A program made the position numbers and the translations under genes. This document shows, in pieces, positions 16,767 to 25,201 of a DNA stretch of 64,000 nucleotides (positions are counted from its first letter, which is position 1; every line of letters begins with the position of its first letter). Source of the stretch: Hyphomicrobiales bacterium (GTDB taxonomy: Bacteria > Pseudomonadota > Alphaproteobacteria > Rhizobiales > Rhizobiaceae); NCBI GenBank assembly GCA_900473045.1, contig UCKS01000013.1, forward strand, positions 62,001 to 126,000, read 5' to 3'. A model generated the notes under the pieces. That model saw nothing but the letters and a program-made list of their open reading frames with translations, was not told the origin of the DNA and did no database searches.

Positions 16767-18953
16767 ATGCGCAAGGCGAGTATCATTCTTTTCTGGGGAA
16801 TCGCTTCCCTCTGCGTCATTGCGCTGGTCACTCTGCCCATCAACCTGCAGACTCAACTGATCGCCAGCATCGCCGTCGTCACGTTCATGGCTGTCCTGAA
16901 GATCCTCAAGGCTGAGGGAACGTGGCGCCTGACGGCGCTTGCCTTCGGTACGGCAATCGTGATGCGCTACGTCTACTGGCGCACCACCAGCACGCTGCCG
17001 CCAGTCAACCAATTGGAAAACTTCATTCCCGGTTTCCTGCTCTATCTCGCTGAAATGTACAGCGTGATGATGCTGGCGCTCAGCCTGTTCGTCGTCGCCA
17101 TGCCACTGCCGTCGCGCCCATCACGGGCCGCCTCGGAGGGGAAATATCCGAGTGTCGATGTCTACGTGCCAACCTACAACGAAGACTCGCATCTGCTTGC
17201 CAATACGCTGGCCGCCGCAAAAGCCATGGACTACCCCGCCGACAAGGTGACAGTCTGGCTGCTCGACGATGGCGGGACCTTGCAGAAACGCAACTCGGCA
17301 AACCTTCTCGAAAGCCAGACGGCCAAGTCCCGGCATCAGGAGTTGCAGACCCTCTGCAACGATCTTGGCGTCAAGTATCTGACGCGCGATCGCAACGAGC
17401 ATGCCAAGGCCGGCAATCTCAACAACGGCATGGAGCATTCCCAGGGCGAGTTGATCGCCGTCTTCGATGCCGACCATGCACCCGCGCGCGACTTCCTGCG
17501 GGAAACCGTCGGCTATTTCGAGGACGACCCGAAACTGTTCCTGGTTCAGACCCCGCATTTCTTTCTCAACCCCGATCCGGTCGAGCGCAATCTGCGGACC
17601 TTCGAAAAGATGCCGAGCGAGAACGAGATGTTCTACGGCATCATCCAGCGCGGCCTCGACAAGTGGAATGCCTCGTTCTTCTGCGGCTCGGCTGCGGTGT
17701 TGCGCCGTCAGGCGCTCGACCAGACCGGTGGCTTCAGCGGCGTCAGCATCACAGAAGACTGCGAAACCGCGATCGATCTGCATGCCAGCGGTTGGAACAG
17801 CGTCTATGTCGACCGGCCGCTGATTGCCGGGCTGCAGCCTGCGACCTTTGCCAGCTTCATCGGCCAGCGCAGCCGTTGGGCGCAGGGCATGATGCAGATC
17901 CTGCGGTTCAAATTCCCGCCCTTGAAGCGTGGCCTGTCGATCCCGCAGCGCCTTTGCTACATGTCGTCGACATTATTCTGGCTCTTTCCGTTCCCCCGGA
18001 CGATCTTCCTGTTCGCGCCGCTCTGTTACCTGTTCTTCGACCTGGAAATCTTCACCGCATCCGGCGGCGAGTTCCTGGGCTACACGCTTGCCTATATGCT
18101 CGTGAACCTGATGATGCAAAACTATCTGTACGGCTCGTTCCGCTGGCCCTGGATCTCGGAACTGTATGAATATGTCCAGACGGTTCATCTGCTGCCTGCA
18201 GTCGTCTCGGCGATCGTCAATCCGAGAAAGCCGAGTTTCAAGGTGACGGCAAAGGATGAATCCGTTCTGGTCAGCCGCCTCTCCGAAATCAGCAGGCCGT
18301 TCTTCATCATCTTTGCCGTTTTGCTGCTCGCCCTGCTGGTGACCATCTACCGTGTCTATACCGAACCATATAAGGCAGATGTCACGCTGGTCGTCGGTGG
18401 CTGGAACCTGCTCAACCTCATCCTTGCGGGATGCGCGCTCGGCGTTGTTTCAGAACGCGGTGAACTGTCGGCAACGCGCCGCGTCAAGGTCACCCGCCAG
18501 TGCGAATTCGGCCTCGGCGAGCACTGGTATCCGGCAACGATCGATGACGTTTCGGTCTATGGCGCCCGCATCAATGTCTATGCAAAGACGATCGGGTCAC
18601 CTGCGGTCGATACGCGCGGCCTGATCCGTTTCACCCCCCATGGCCGCGAAACCGCAGAAATCCTTCCGGTCGCCGTCCGCAACACGCAGGCCGATGGCGA
18701 TATCGTCACGATGGGTTGCCAATACCTGCCGGAAGCGGCACGTGACCACAGTCTCGTCGCCGACCTGATTTTCGCAAATTCACAGCAATGGACGGAATTC
18801 CAGTTGTCGCGTCGTGGCAATCCCGGCCTTCTCCGGGGTACGCTTTGGTTTTTCGGGCTGGCTTTTTATCAGACCAGCCGGGGGCTGGCCTATTTCTTCA
18901 GCAAGCGTGGGGCGGGCGGCAAGCCCCGGGCTTCTGCAGGAGCGAAAAAATGA
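16767..18953 (+). CDS. bcsA: Cellulose synthase catalytic subunit BcsA
   Basis: Membrane GT2 glycosyltransferase of 728 residues that polymerises UDP-glucose to beta-1,4-glucan and extrudes it through its own channel. Transmembrane helices flank the catalytic domain. Catalytic motifs are all present: LLDDGG with D167-D168, DADH with D234 and D236, TED with D331, and QRSRW (Q367-W371). A C-terminal PilZ domain (about residues 562-690) would bind cyclic di-GMP. Its DxSxxG element is intact (DVSVYG, 594-599), but the expected RxxxR reads S568-A-T-R-R572, so the first arginine seems to be serine. It overlaps bcsB by four bases (ATGA). Confidence 0.96.
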   Translation: MRKASIILFWGIASLCVIALVTLPINLQTQLIASIAVVTFMAVLKILKAEGTWRLTALAFGTAIVMRYVYWRTTSTLPPVNQLENFIPGFLLYLAEMYSVMMLALSLFVVAMPLPSRPSRAASEGKYPSVDVYVPTYNEDSHLLANTLAAAKAMDYPADKVTVWLLDDGGTLQKRNSANLLESQTAKSRHQELQTLCNDLGVKYLTRDRNEHAKAGNLNNGMEHSQGELIAVFDADHAPARDFLRETVGYFEDDPKLFLVQTPHFFLNPDPVERNLRTFEKMPSENEMFYGIIQRGLDKWNASFFCGSAAVLRRQALDQTGGFSGVSITEDCETAIDLHASGWNSVYVDRPLIAGLQPATFASFIGQRSRWAQGMMQILRFKFPPLKRGLSIPQRLCYMSSTLFWLFPFPRTIFLFAPLCYLFFDLEIFTASGGEFLGYTLAYMLVNLMMQNYLYGSFRWPWISELYEYVQTVHLLPAVVSAIVNPRKPSFKVTAKDESVLVSRLSEISRPFFIIFAVLLLALLVTIYRVYTEPYKADVTLVVGGWNLLNLILAGCALGVVSERGELSATRRVKVTRQCEFGLGEHWYPATIDDVSVYGARINVYAKTIGSPAVDTRGLIRFTPHGRETAEILPVAVRNTQADGDIVTMGCQYLPEAARDHSLVADLIFANSQQWTEFQLSRRGNPGLLRGTLWFFGLAFYQTSRGLAYFFSKRGAGGKPRASAGAKK

Positions 18954-21301
18954 CGAAGGCTGTCATCCTTGCTCTCACGCTGCTCGCGTTGCCGGCCGGC
19001 TCGCTCCATGCCCAGGCGGTGCCCTTCGACATGTCGCCGGAGCGTCCGGCCTCAGACAGTCCCAACGTGACAACGCCAACCGAAGATCAGGGAAAAGCTC
19101 CGTCCAACTTCCAGCCGGTCACCGTCGCCCCCGCTGCCGAAGCGGTCGAGGCAGTGCCCTTCCAGCGCTATGTTCTTCCGGAAGGCAGCCTTGGATTGAC
19201 GGGAGAGTTCGAGGATCGGCTGTGGTCCGTCTATCTCACGCCTCAGCAAGCGGCGACAGGGACGAAGCTCAATCTCGGCTACCAGAATTCGATTTTCGTG
19301 GCCCCCGAAACGTCCCGCCTGACCGTCGAGGTGAACAACACGAAGATCGCCGAGGAGGCCATCCGTTCACCGGAATCCATCTCCGATCTCAGCCTCAATC
19401 TTCCCAAGGACCTGTTGAAGCCGGGGTCCAACCTGATCCGGCTGCGCTCCGACCAGCGTCACCGCACCGATTGCTCCGTTCAATCGACCTACGAACTCTG
19501 GTCGAACATCGATGCGGAGAAGACCTATCTGAGCTTCGCCGGCAACGATCCGCTGACGATGCAAAGCCTTGACGACATCAAGGCTATCGGTGTCGATGAG
19601 AGCGGCCTTACCCGGTTTAATTTTGTCGTCCCGGCGCTGGAACAGCCCGGCTCGACCGTCCCGTTGATGCGGCTTGCGCAAGGTCTGGCGGTTCTTGCCG
19701 ACATGCCGAACCAGTCCTTTTCGTTCGAAACGAACAAGGTGGCGCCATCCGGTCCCGGAGAAATGACTGTCCTCGTCGGCACCCCGGCCGAACTGTCGCG
19801 GCTGTTTCCGTCCTTGCCGGATGGCGCGGCGTCCGCACCGGTTGCCGGTTTCGTTCGGGACGCGAAAACCGGATCGCCGGTTCTGGTGATTACCGGTCCG
19901 ACATGGCAGGGGATCCGCAGCGCGATCGAAAGCATTGTCGCCCCAACAGACGTTGCCGGGCCGGCTCGCCGCGACGTGATTACCACGCAGCGCTGGCGCG
20001 CTCCGGATGCGCCGTTTCTGTTTGCAGATACCCGGCTTCCGTTTTCGCAACTGGGGCTGAAGACCGAGCAATTTTCCGGCAGGCGTTTCCGTACGGATTT
20101 CACCATCGGCATTCCGTCGGACTTCTACGCCGCCGCCTATGGCGAGGCCGTCATCCTTCTGGACGCAGCCTATACCGATGCTGTCCTGCCGGGCAGCCAC
20201 ATCGATGTCTACGTCAATGACAGCATCGCTTCGACGGTTCCGATCACCTCGTCCGGCGGCGGGCTCCTACGTCACCTGCCGATCAACGTGACGATGCGGC
20301 ATTTTCGTCCGGGCGTGAATACGATCGCAATCGAAGCCATTCTGGAAACCGAAAGTGACAAGGTCTGCGCGCCGGGAGCAACCGGCACGGACGAACCACG
20401 CTTTGCTCTGTTTGACACGTCCGAATTTCAGATGCCGGACTTTGCCCGCGTCGGCCAGTTGCCCAATCTGGCAGCGACCGCGGGAACCGGAGCGCCTTAC
20501 AACAGGAGTGTAGATCCTGTTCCGCTGTTCATCGATCGTATCGATGCCAACACGCTTTCGGCGGCTGCGACATTTCTTGGACGGCTTGCCGCCGGCGCCG
20601 GGCATCCCCTTGCCGTGGAGACGGTGGCGTCCCCGGCATTGATCGGCAACAGAAGTGCAATCTTCATCGGCTCCCTGTCGCAGATGCCGCCGATGGCGTT
20701 CACCCAGATGAACATCTCGGAAGCGAGCCGCAACACGTGGGGACCGAATACAGGTGCCCAGGCTCAGGGTGTCGATACGCAGGCCGCCTATGATGAATGG
20801 CGCGATAAATTGAAGGGTGGTTTGTTCAGCGGCCAGATCAGCGCCCTTGAAGGGTGGCTGAAGCAGAATTTCGACATCACGCTGACATCCCTGCGTTTTG
20901 CGCCCAGATCGGAAAGCAGCTTCATGCCATCGAGCGAGGCATCGCTGCTCATGGCGCAGGCATCCAGCCCCGATGGAACGGGAACATGGACCATGGTCGC
21001 AGCCCCGACCGGAAAGGATCTGCGCGACAGCATGCAGGCCCTGAGCGGGCAGGCAAATTGGTCGCAGCTTGGCGGGCGTCTTGCGACATATGAGGGTGGC
21101 ACCAAAACCGTGCAGACCGTACCGGTGAATAGCTTCCAGTTCATACCGACCCAGGCCGGGTCATTTTCCAATTACCGGCTGATCGCCGCCAACTGGTTGT
21201 CGACGAATATCCTGTCCTACGCAGTGCTGCTCGCTGTGCTTGCCGTCGTTTTGGGATTGGCGACCGCGACGATGCTGAGTAATCTCGGACGGCGGCAATG
21301 A
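18950..21301 (+). CDS. bcsB: Cellulose synthase periplasmic subunit BcsB
   Basis: Periplasmic partner of BcsA, 783 residues, required for polymer synthesis and for guiding the glucan across the periplasm. It has a signal peptide (ILALTLLALPAGSLHAQA), repeated carbohydrate-binding and flavodoxin-like domains, and one C-terminal membrane anchor (ILSYAVLLAVLAVVLGLATA) that packs against BcsA. The segment FPYGF seen in some homologues corresponds here to FRTDFTIGIPSDFYAAAYGE. The start at 18950 forms ATGA with the bcsA stop, and a longer upstream frame is only a shadow of bcsA. The 3' end likewise overlaps bcsZ in ATGA, so the subunits are probably made in coupled amounts. Confidence 0.95.
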   Translation: MTKAVILALTLLALPAGSLHAQAVPFDMSPERPASDSPNVTTPTEDQGKAPSNFQPVTVAPAAEAVEAVPFQRYVLPEGSLGLTGEFEDRLWSVYLTPQQAATGTKLNLGYQNSIFVAPETSRLTVEVNNTKIAEEAIRSPESISDLSLNLPKDLLKPGSNLIRLRSDQRHRTDCSVQSTYELWSNIDAEKTYLSFAGNDPLTMQSLDDIKAIGVDESGLTRFNFVVPALEQPGSTVPLMRLAQGLAVLADMPNQSFSFETNKVAPSGPGEMTVLVGTPAELSRLFPSLPDGAASAPVAGFVRDAKTGSPVLVITGPTWQGIRSAIESIVAPTDVAGPARRDVITTQRWRAPDAPFLFADTRLPFSQLGLKTEQFSGRRFRTDFTIGIPSDFYAAAYGEAVILLDAAYTDAVLPGSHIDVYVNDSIASTVPITSSGGGLLRHLPINVTMRHFRPGVNTIAIEAILETESDKVCAPGATGTDEPRFALFDTSEFQMPDFARVGQLPNLAATAGTGAPYNRSVDPVPLFIDRIDANTLSAAATFLGRLAAGAGHPLAVETVASPALIGNRSAIFIGSLSQMPPMAFTQMNISEASRNTWGPNTGAQAQGVDTQAAYDEWRDKLKGGLFSGQISALEGWLKQNFDITLTSLRFAPRSESSFMPSSEASLLMAQASSPDGTGTWTMVAAPTGKDLRDSMQALSGQANWSQLGGRLATYEGGTKTVQTVPVNSFQFIPTQAGSFSNYRLIAANWLSTNILSYAVLLAVLAVVLGLATATMLSNLGRRQ

Positions 21302-22350
21302 GGGGAAAACTGCTGGCGGCTTTTCTTGCGGGACTTTTCAGCTTCTGTCTGGCGAGTACTTCGGCGAATGCGCAGCAGCCCTTGATCGCCGCCGAAGCCT
21401 GGCAAGCCTATAAGTCCAAATTTCTCGATCCCGGCGGCCGTATCATCGATGATGCCAACGGCAATATCAGTCATAGCGAAGGCCAAGGCTATGGGCTGCT
21501 GCTATCGGTGCTTGCCAACAGTCCTGCAGATTTCGAACTGATCTGGTCCTTTACCCGCACCGAACTGCTGTTGCGCAGCGATGGCCTGGCGGCGTGGAAA
21601 TGGAACCCTGCTACCAAGCCACATGTCACCGACATCAACAACGCGACGGATGGTGATATCCTGATTGCCTACGCGCTGGGCTTAGCCGGAGAGCAGTGGA
21701 ACCGGCCAGACTACATCAAGAATGGAGCCGGCATCGCGCGCGCCATCCTCGACAAAACCGTCATTCAGATTTCGGGGCGGAGCCTGCTTTTACCGGCCGC
21801 AGCAGGGTTTTCCGCCAAAGACCGCGATGATGGGCCGGTCATCAATCCCTCCTATTGGGTTTTCGAGGCCTTTCCGGTGCTCGATCAATTGGCGCCATCG
21901 CCGGTCTGGGCCAAGCTGCGTACAGATGGCATTGCCATTCTCGATGAACTTCGCTTTGGCCCGAAACAACTTCCTTCGGATTGGGTATCCTTGAAATCAC
22001 CCCCAGGGCCAGCAACCGGTTTCCCTGCCGAGTTCGGCTACAACGCCCTGCGCATCCCGCTCTACCTCGTGCGCGGGGGTGTAGCGGATCGCGCTCTGTT
22101 GACGAGACTGATGCGGGGAACATCCGGTGCAAATGGAGAATATACAACCATAGATGCAGTTTCCGGTACAGTGAAGGACAACCTTGCCGACCCGGGTTAT
22201 AGAATAATTAACCATATTCTGGCCTGTGTGGTGGACAAGACAGTGGTGCCCGACGATTTGAAGCAATTCGTGCCGACCCACTATTATCCTTCGACGCTCC
22301 ATTTGCTGGGGCTATCATTTATAGCTGCTCAGCAGCCGGAGTGCTCATGA
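21298..22350 (+). CDS. bcsZ: Periplasmic endo-beta-1,4-glucanase BcsZ (glycoside hydrolase family 8)
   Basis: Cellulase of 350 residues that trims or untangles nascent glucan; known as CelC in Agrobacterium and Rhizobium. A signal peptide (LLAAFLAGLFSFCLASTSANA) directs it to the periplasm. Family 8 signatures are SEGQGYG with the general-acid glutamate at E61, and DINNATDGDILIAYAL around residues 112-125, where the substrate-binding acidic residues lie. Length matches E. coli BcsZ (368). It is embedded between bcsB and the TPR gene with ATGA overlaps at both ends, so it belongs to the synthesis operon rather than to a cellulose-degrading system. Confidence 0.95.
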   Translation: MRGKLLAAFLAGLFSFCLASTSANAQQPLIAAEAWQAYKSKFLDPGGRIIDDANGNISHSEGQGYGLLLSVLANSPADFELIWSFTRTELLLRSDGLAAWKWNPATKPHVTDINNATDGDILIAYALGLAGEQWNRPDYIKNGAGIARAILDKTVIQISGRSLLLPAAAGFSAKDRDDGPVINPSYWVFEAFPVLDQLAPSPVWAKLRTDGIAILDELRFGPKQLPSDWVSLKSPPGPATGFPAEFGYNALRIPLYLVRGGVADRALLTRLMRGTSGANGEYTTIDAVSGTVKDNLADPGYRIINHILACVVDKTVVPDDLKQFVPTHYYPSTLHLLGLSFIAAQQPECS

Positions 22351-24512
22351 AGTCGACCTTCATCGCATTGTCAGCAGCGGTTGTCGCCATCGGTATCGTC
22401 GGGATGAACAAGCCCGACTATATCAAGAATGCGATGCAATCGCTGTCGCTGTCGGATGCTGAAGAACCTGTTGCGCGCTCATCCCGCCTGGCTCAGCAGT
22501 CAGATATCGGCATTGCAGGCGCAAACGCGCCGGTATTCCGGGAAATCAAACGCTCTGCCCGGCCGGTGCTTGACTCGGTGGTGACTGCAGCAACGGCGGC
22601 CACGGTCGATGAAAGCGCGTTGCGTTATTTTGCCAGCCGCGGCGATACGGCACGGCTGCAGGCGGAAATCTCGCGTTTGAAGGCGCTCTATCCGGATTGG
22701 GTACCGCCGAAGGATCCGCTGGCTGTTCCTCAAAACGAGGACAAGCAGCTGGAGGCAATGTGGGATCTTTACGCGCAGGCCCGCTATCCCGAGGTTCGCA
22801 AAGCCATTGCCGAACGTCTGGTCTCGGAACCTGCGTGGAAACCGCCAGCAGACCTGATCGACCGGTTGACCGTAGCCGAAGCCCGTACGCGGCTGATCAA
22901 CGCCTCGGACCTGAAACAATATGAAACTGTCGTGCGGATCGGTTCGGAAACGCCAAGCCTGCTCACCTGCAGCGAAGTCGATGTCCTGTGGCGCGTAGCC
23001 GAGGCCTTCTTCCGCACCGACAAGGCACAGCGCGCGACAGACGCCTATTCCTACATACTGAACAATTGCCAGAACGCCGCCGAGCGGCTGGCCACGATTC
23101 AAAAGGCCGCCGCCATTCTTCCCGCCAAGAGCGTCGAAGATCTTCTCGCCAAGGAAAAGGCCGCGCCTGATGGCACGATGGAATTCGACAGCATCCGCGA
23201 CGATCTCGCGCGCCGGTTTGTCGCCGAAGCCAATGCCGACGGCAAGCTCGTCGTCCCACCGCAATATCTCTCTCGCGTCGAGCGTCTGGCCGAGGCGGGC
23301 GGCCTTGCTTCCGATGCCCTGCTGCTCGGTTGGTATTATCTGCCGCGTGGCGACATGGAAGCCGCGGAAAAATGGTTCCGCAAGGCACGCGACAAGGAGG
23401 ATACGGCGTCTGCATCGCAAGGCCTGGCGCTTACCTTGATCGACCGCAACGACCAGCTTGCCGCCGAAGACACGATGTATCGCTGGCGCGACGATTCCAA
23501 GGAGGCAAAGGCTGTCTATCTCGCAGCCACAGCCAACCTTCTGGCGCTTGAGCCACCGGTTCCCATCTCGGGCGACGTGTTGAAGCGGGTCGCCACAGAG
23601 GTGATAAAATCGCGTGATCCGTCAACGGCCCAGCAGTTCGGCTGGTATGCCCGTGCGTTGAACCAGCCGCAGACTGCCCTGCAATGGTTCCGGACCGCGC
23701 TCAACTGGAAGCTCGACGACGAGCCGTCCGCCTATGGACTGGCCGTCACCTACCTGCAGCTGGACGATCTGAAGGGCCTGACAGAAATCCAGCGCCTGTG
23801 GGCCGGACGGTCGGAACGCATTGCCAGAGTCGGCGAAGTCGAAGAGCCGGAGACCGCAACCAGGCAACAGCGGCTTGCGAATGAAACTGTCCTCGTTCAA
23901 CAGCAGCCGCGCACCACAAGGGTTCCGCAAGACGTGGAAGACGTCCAGCCGGAACAGGTCGCCGTGATACGCCCACGCAGGACCGTCGCGGTCGACCGGG
24001 GCTGCAAGTCCACCATCAATCCGCAAACACTTGCGCCGGAAGCCGCGTTGACGCGCGGCTGGTGCCTGATGGAGCGCAACAGGCCGATGGAAGCTGCTGC
24101 GGCCTTCGAAGTCGGCATGCTCGGCTCGTCGGCGAAAACCCGCGAGGACGCAGCTTACGGCCAAAGTCTCGCCTATCTGCGCGCCGGCCTATCCGGCAAG
24201 GCTGCGGTATCCGCAGTCAAGGCGCCGCAGAACCGCCAACGCGCCTTCGAACTGCAGCAGGCCATCCTCGCCGACAAGGCAGTGGCGGCCTTTGACGGCG
24301 GCCGTTCCCGGGAAGCCCTGCTTATTCTCGATCAGTTGAAGCAGATCGCACCCGAAAGAACCGATTTGCTGTCTCTGCGCGGCTATGCCTATCTCCGGCT
24401 AAAACGCTACGCCGACGCGCGGCGGGTGTTCGAGGCGTTGGCTGCCATCGGCAATCGCGACGGCCAGCGTGGACTTGGCATCCTCTACCAGATATTCAAC
24501 GACAAGGATTGA
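22347..24512 (+). CDS. bcsK: Cellulose operon TPR protein (BcsK-like)
   Basis: Exported or membrane-anchored helical-repeat protein of 721 residues. An N-terminal hydrophobic segment (FIALSAAVVAIGIVGM) is followed by TPR/Sel1-like repeats, clearest at AEKWFRKARDKEDTASASQ, ALQWFRTALNWKLDDEPSA and RYADARRVFEALAAIGN. It lacks the C-terminal beta-barrel of BcsC, which is the outer-membrane porin of type I operons. This matches the BcsK protein described for rhizobial type III operons, and implies that glucan leaves the cell by a different outer-membrane route. The ATG at 22347 overlaps the bcsZ stop. The gene name rests on position and repeat architecture, not on function. Confidence 0.8.
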   Translation: MKSTFIALSAAVVAIGIVGMNKPDYIKNAMQSLSLSDAEEPVARSSRLAQQSDIGIAGANAPVFREIKRSARPVLDSVVTAATAATVDESALRYFASRGDTARLQAEISRLKALYPDWVPPKDPLAVPQNEDKQLEAMWDLYAQARYPEVRKAIAERLVSEPAWKPPADLIDRLTVAEARTRLINASDLKQYETVVRIGSETPSLLTCSEVDVLWRVAEAFFRTDKAQRATDAYSYILNNCQNAAERLATIQKAAAILPAKSVEDLLAKEKAAPDGTMEFDSIRDDLARRFVAEANADGKLVVPPQYLSRVERLAEAGGLASDALLLGWYYLPRGDMEAAEKWFRKARDKEDTASASQGLALTLIDRNDQLAAEDTMYRWRDDSKEAKAVYLAATANLLALEPPVPISGDVLKRVATEVIKSRDPSTAQQFGWYARALNQPQTALQWFRTALNWKLDDEPSAYGLAVTYLQLDDLKGLTEIQRLWAGRSERIARVGEVEEPETATRQQRLANETVLVQQQPRTTRVPQDVEDVQPEQVAVIRPRRTVAVDRGCKSTINPQTLAPEAALTRGWCLMERNRPMEAAAAFEVGMLGSSAKTREDAAYGQSLAYLRAGLSGKAAVSAVKAPQNRQRAFELQQAILADKAVAAFDGGRSREALLILDQLKQIAPERTDLLSLRGYAYLRLKRYADARRVFEALAAIGNRDGQRGLGILYQIFNDKD

Positions 24513-24571
24513 CCGGGACGCAAAGCTCCCCCCGGCCTTCCGGTTTAGCCATCGGGAGCGGAGTGGACAAC

Positions 24572-25123
24572 GTGACATCTTCCCCATTGGATATCCCGGT
24601 CAAGACAGCGGACGGACGCCAGACGACGCTTGCCGAATTTCGCGGCCGGGTGATGCTGGTCGTCAACGTCGCATCGAAATGCGGCCTGACAGTTCAGTAT
24701 GAAGGCCTTGAAAAGCTGTATGAGGCCAAGCGCGACGCAGGGCTGGTCATCCTTGCCTTCCCGGCCAACAATTTCATGGAACAGGAACCCGGAACCGAAG
24801 CCGAGATCGTCGAATTCTGCACCAGCACCTATGACGTGCAGTTCCCGATCTTTTCGAAAATTTCCGTCAAGGGAGAGGCGGCTCATCCGCTCTATCGCAG
24901 CCTAACGGCCATCGCACCTGACGCCATCGGCGAAGGCCCCATGCGCGACCGGCTGAAAGGATACGGCGTCGAGCCGGACAACAAGGCCGATGTACTTTGG
25001 AATTTCGAAAAATTCCTGATCGGCCGTGACGGCAAGGTTGCCGCACGCTTTTCACCGGATGTCACTGCCGAAGACAACCGCCTCGTTTCGGCGATCGATA
25101 AGGAACTGGCGCTGCGGGGTTAA
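24572..25123 (+). CDS. Glutathione peroxidase-like thiol peroxidase
   Basis: Cysteine-type GPx of 183 residues that reduces peroxides, probably with thioredoxin. The peroxidatic cysteine is C37 in ASKCGLT, and WNFEKFL holds the conserved Trp-Asn. The usual FPCNQF reads FPANNF, so the tetrad glutamine is Asn here, and a likely resolving cysteine lies in EIVEFCTSTY. I chose the GTG at 24572 because CGGAG lies eight bases upstream and homologues begin near this point; the GTG at 24563 is an alternative. It follows the cellulose operon by about 60 bp, but its function is unrelated. It ends at a strong hairpin, convergent with the kinase gene. Confidence 0.88.
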   Translation: MTSSPLDIPVKTADGRQTTLAEFRGRVMLVVNVASKCGLTVQYEGLEKLYEAKRDAGLVILAFPANNFMEQEPGTEAEIVEFCTSTYDVQFPIFSKISVKGEAAHPLYRSLTAIAPDAIGEGPMRDRLKGYGVEPDNKADVLWNFEKFLIGRDGKVAARFSPDVTAEDNRLVSAIDKELALRG

Positions 25124-25151
25124 AACACGCCGCCCTCTCGGAAACGACAAC

Positions 25152-25182
25152 GACCGGCATGCGGCAAGGCCGCATGCCGGTC
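25152..25182. terminator. Perfect 14-bp hairpin between convergent genes
   Basis: GACCGGCATGCGGC (25152-25165) pairs perfectly with its complement at 25169-25182 around an AAG loop. It sits between the ends of the GPx gene (plus) and the DhaKL gene (minus), so it can act as a shared bidirectional terminator. There is no uridine tract on either side, so Rho-independent termination is likely but not certain. Confidence 0.65.
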
Positions 25183-25201
25183 GGATTGAATGCGGTGCGA
25201 A

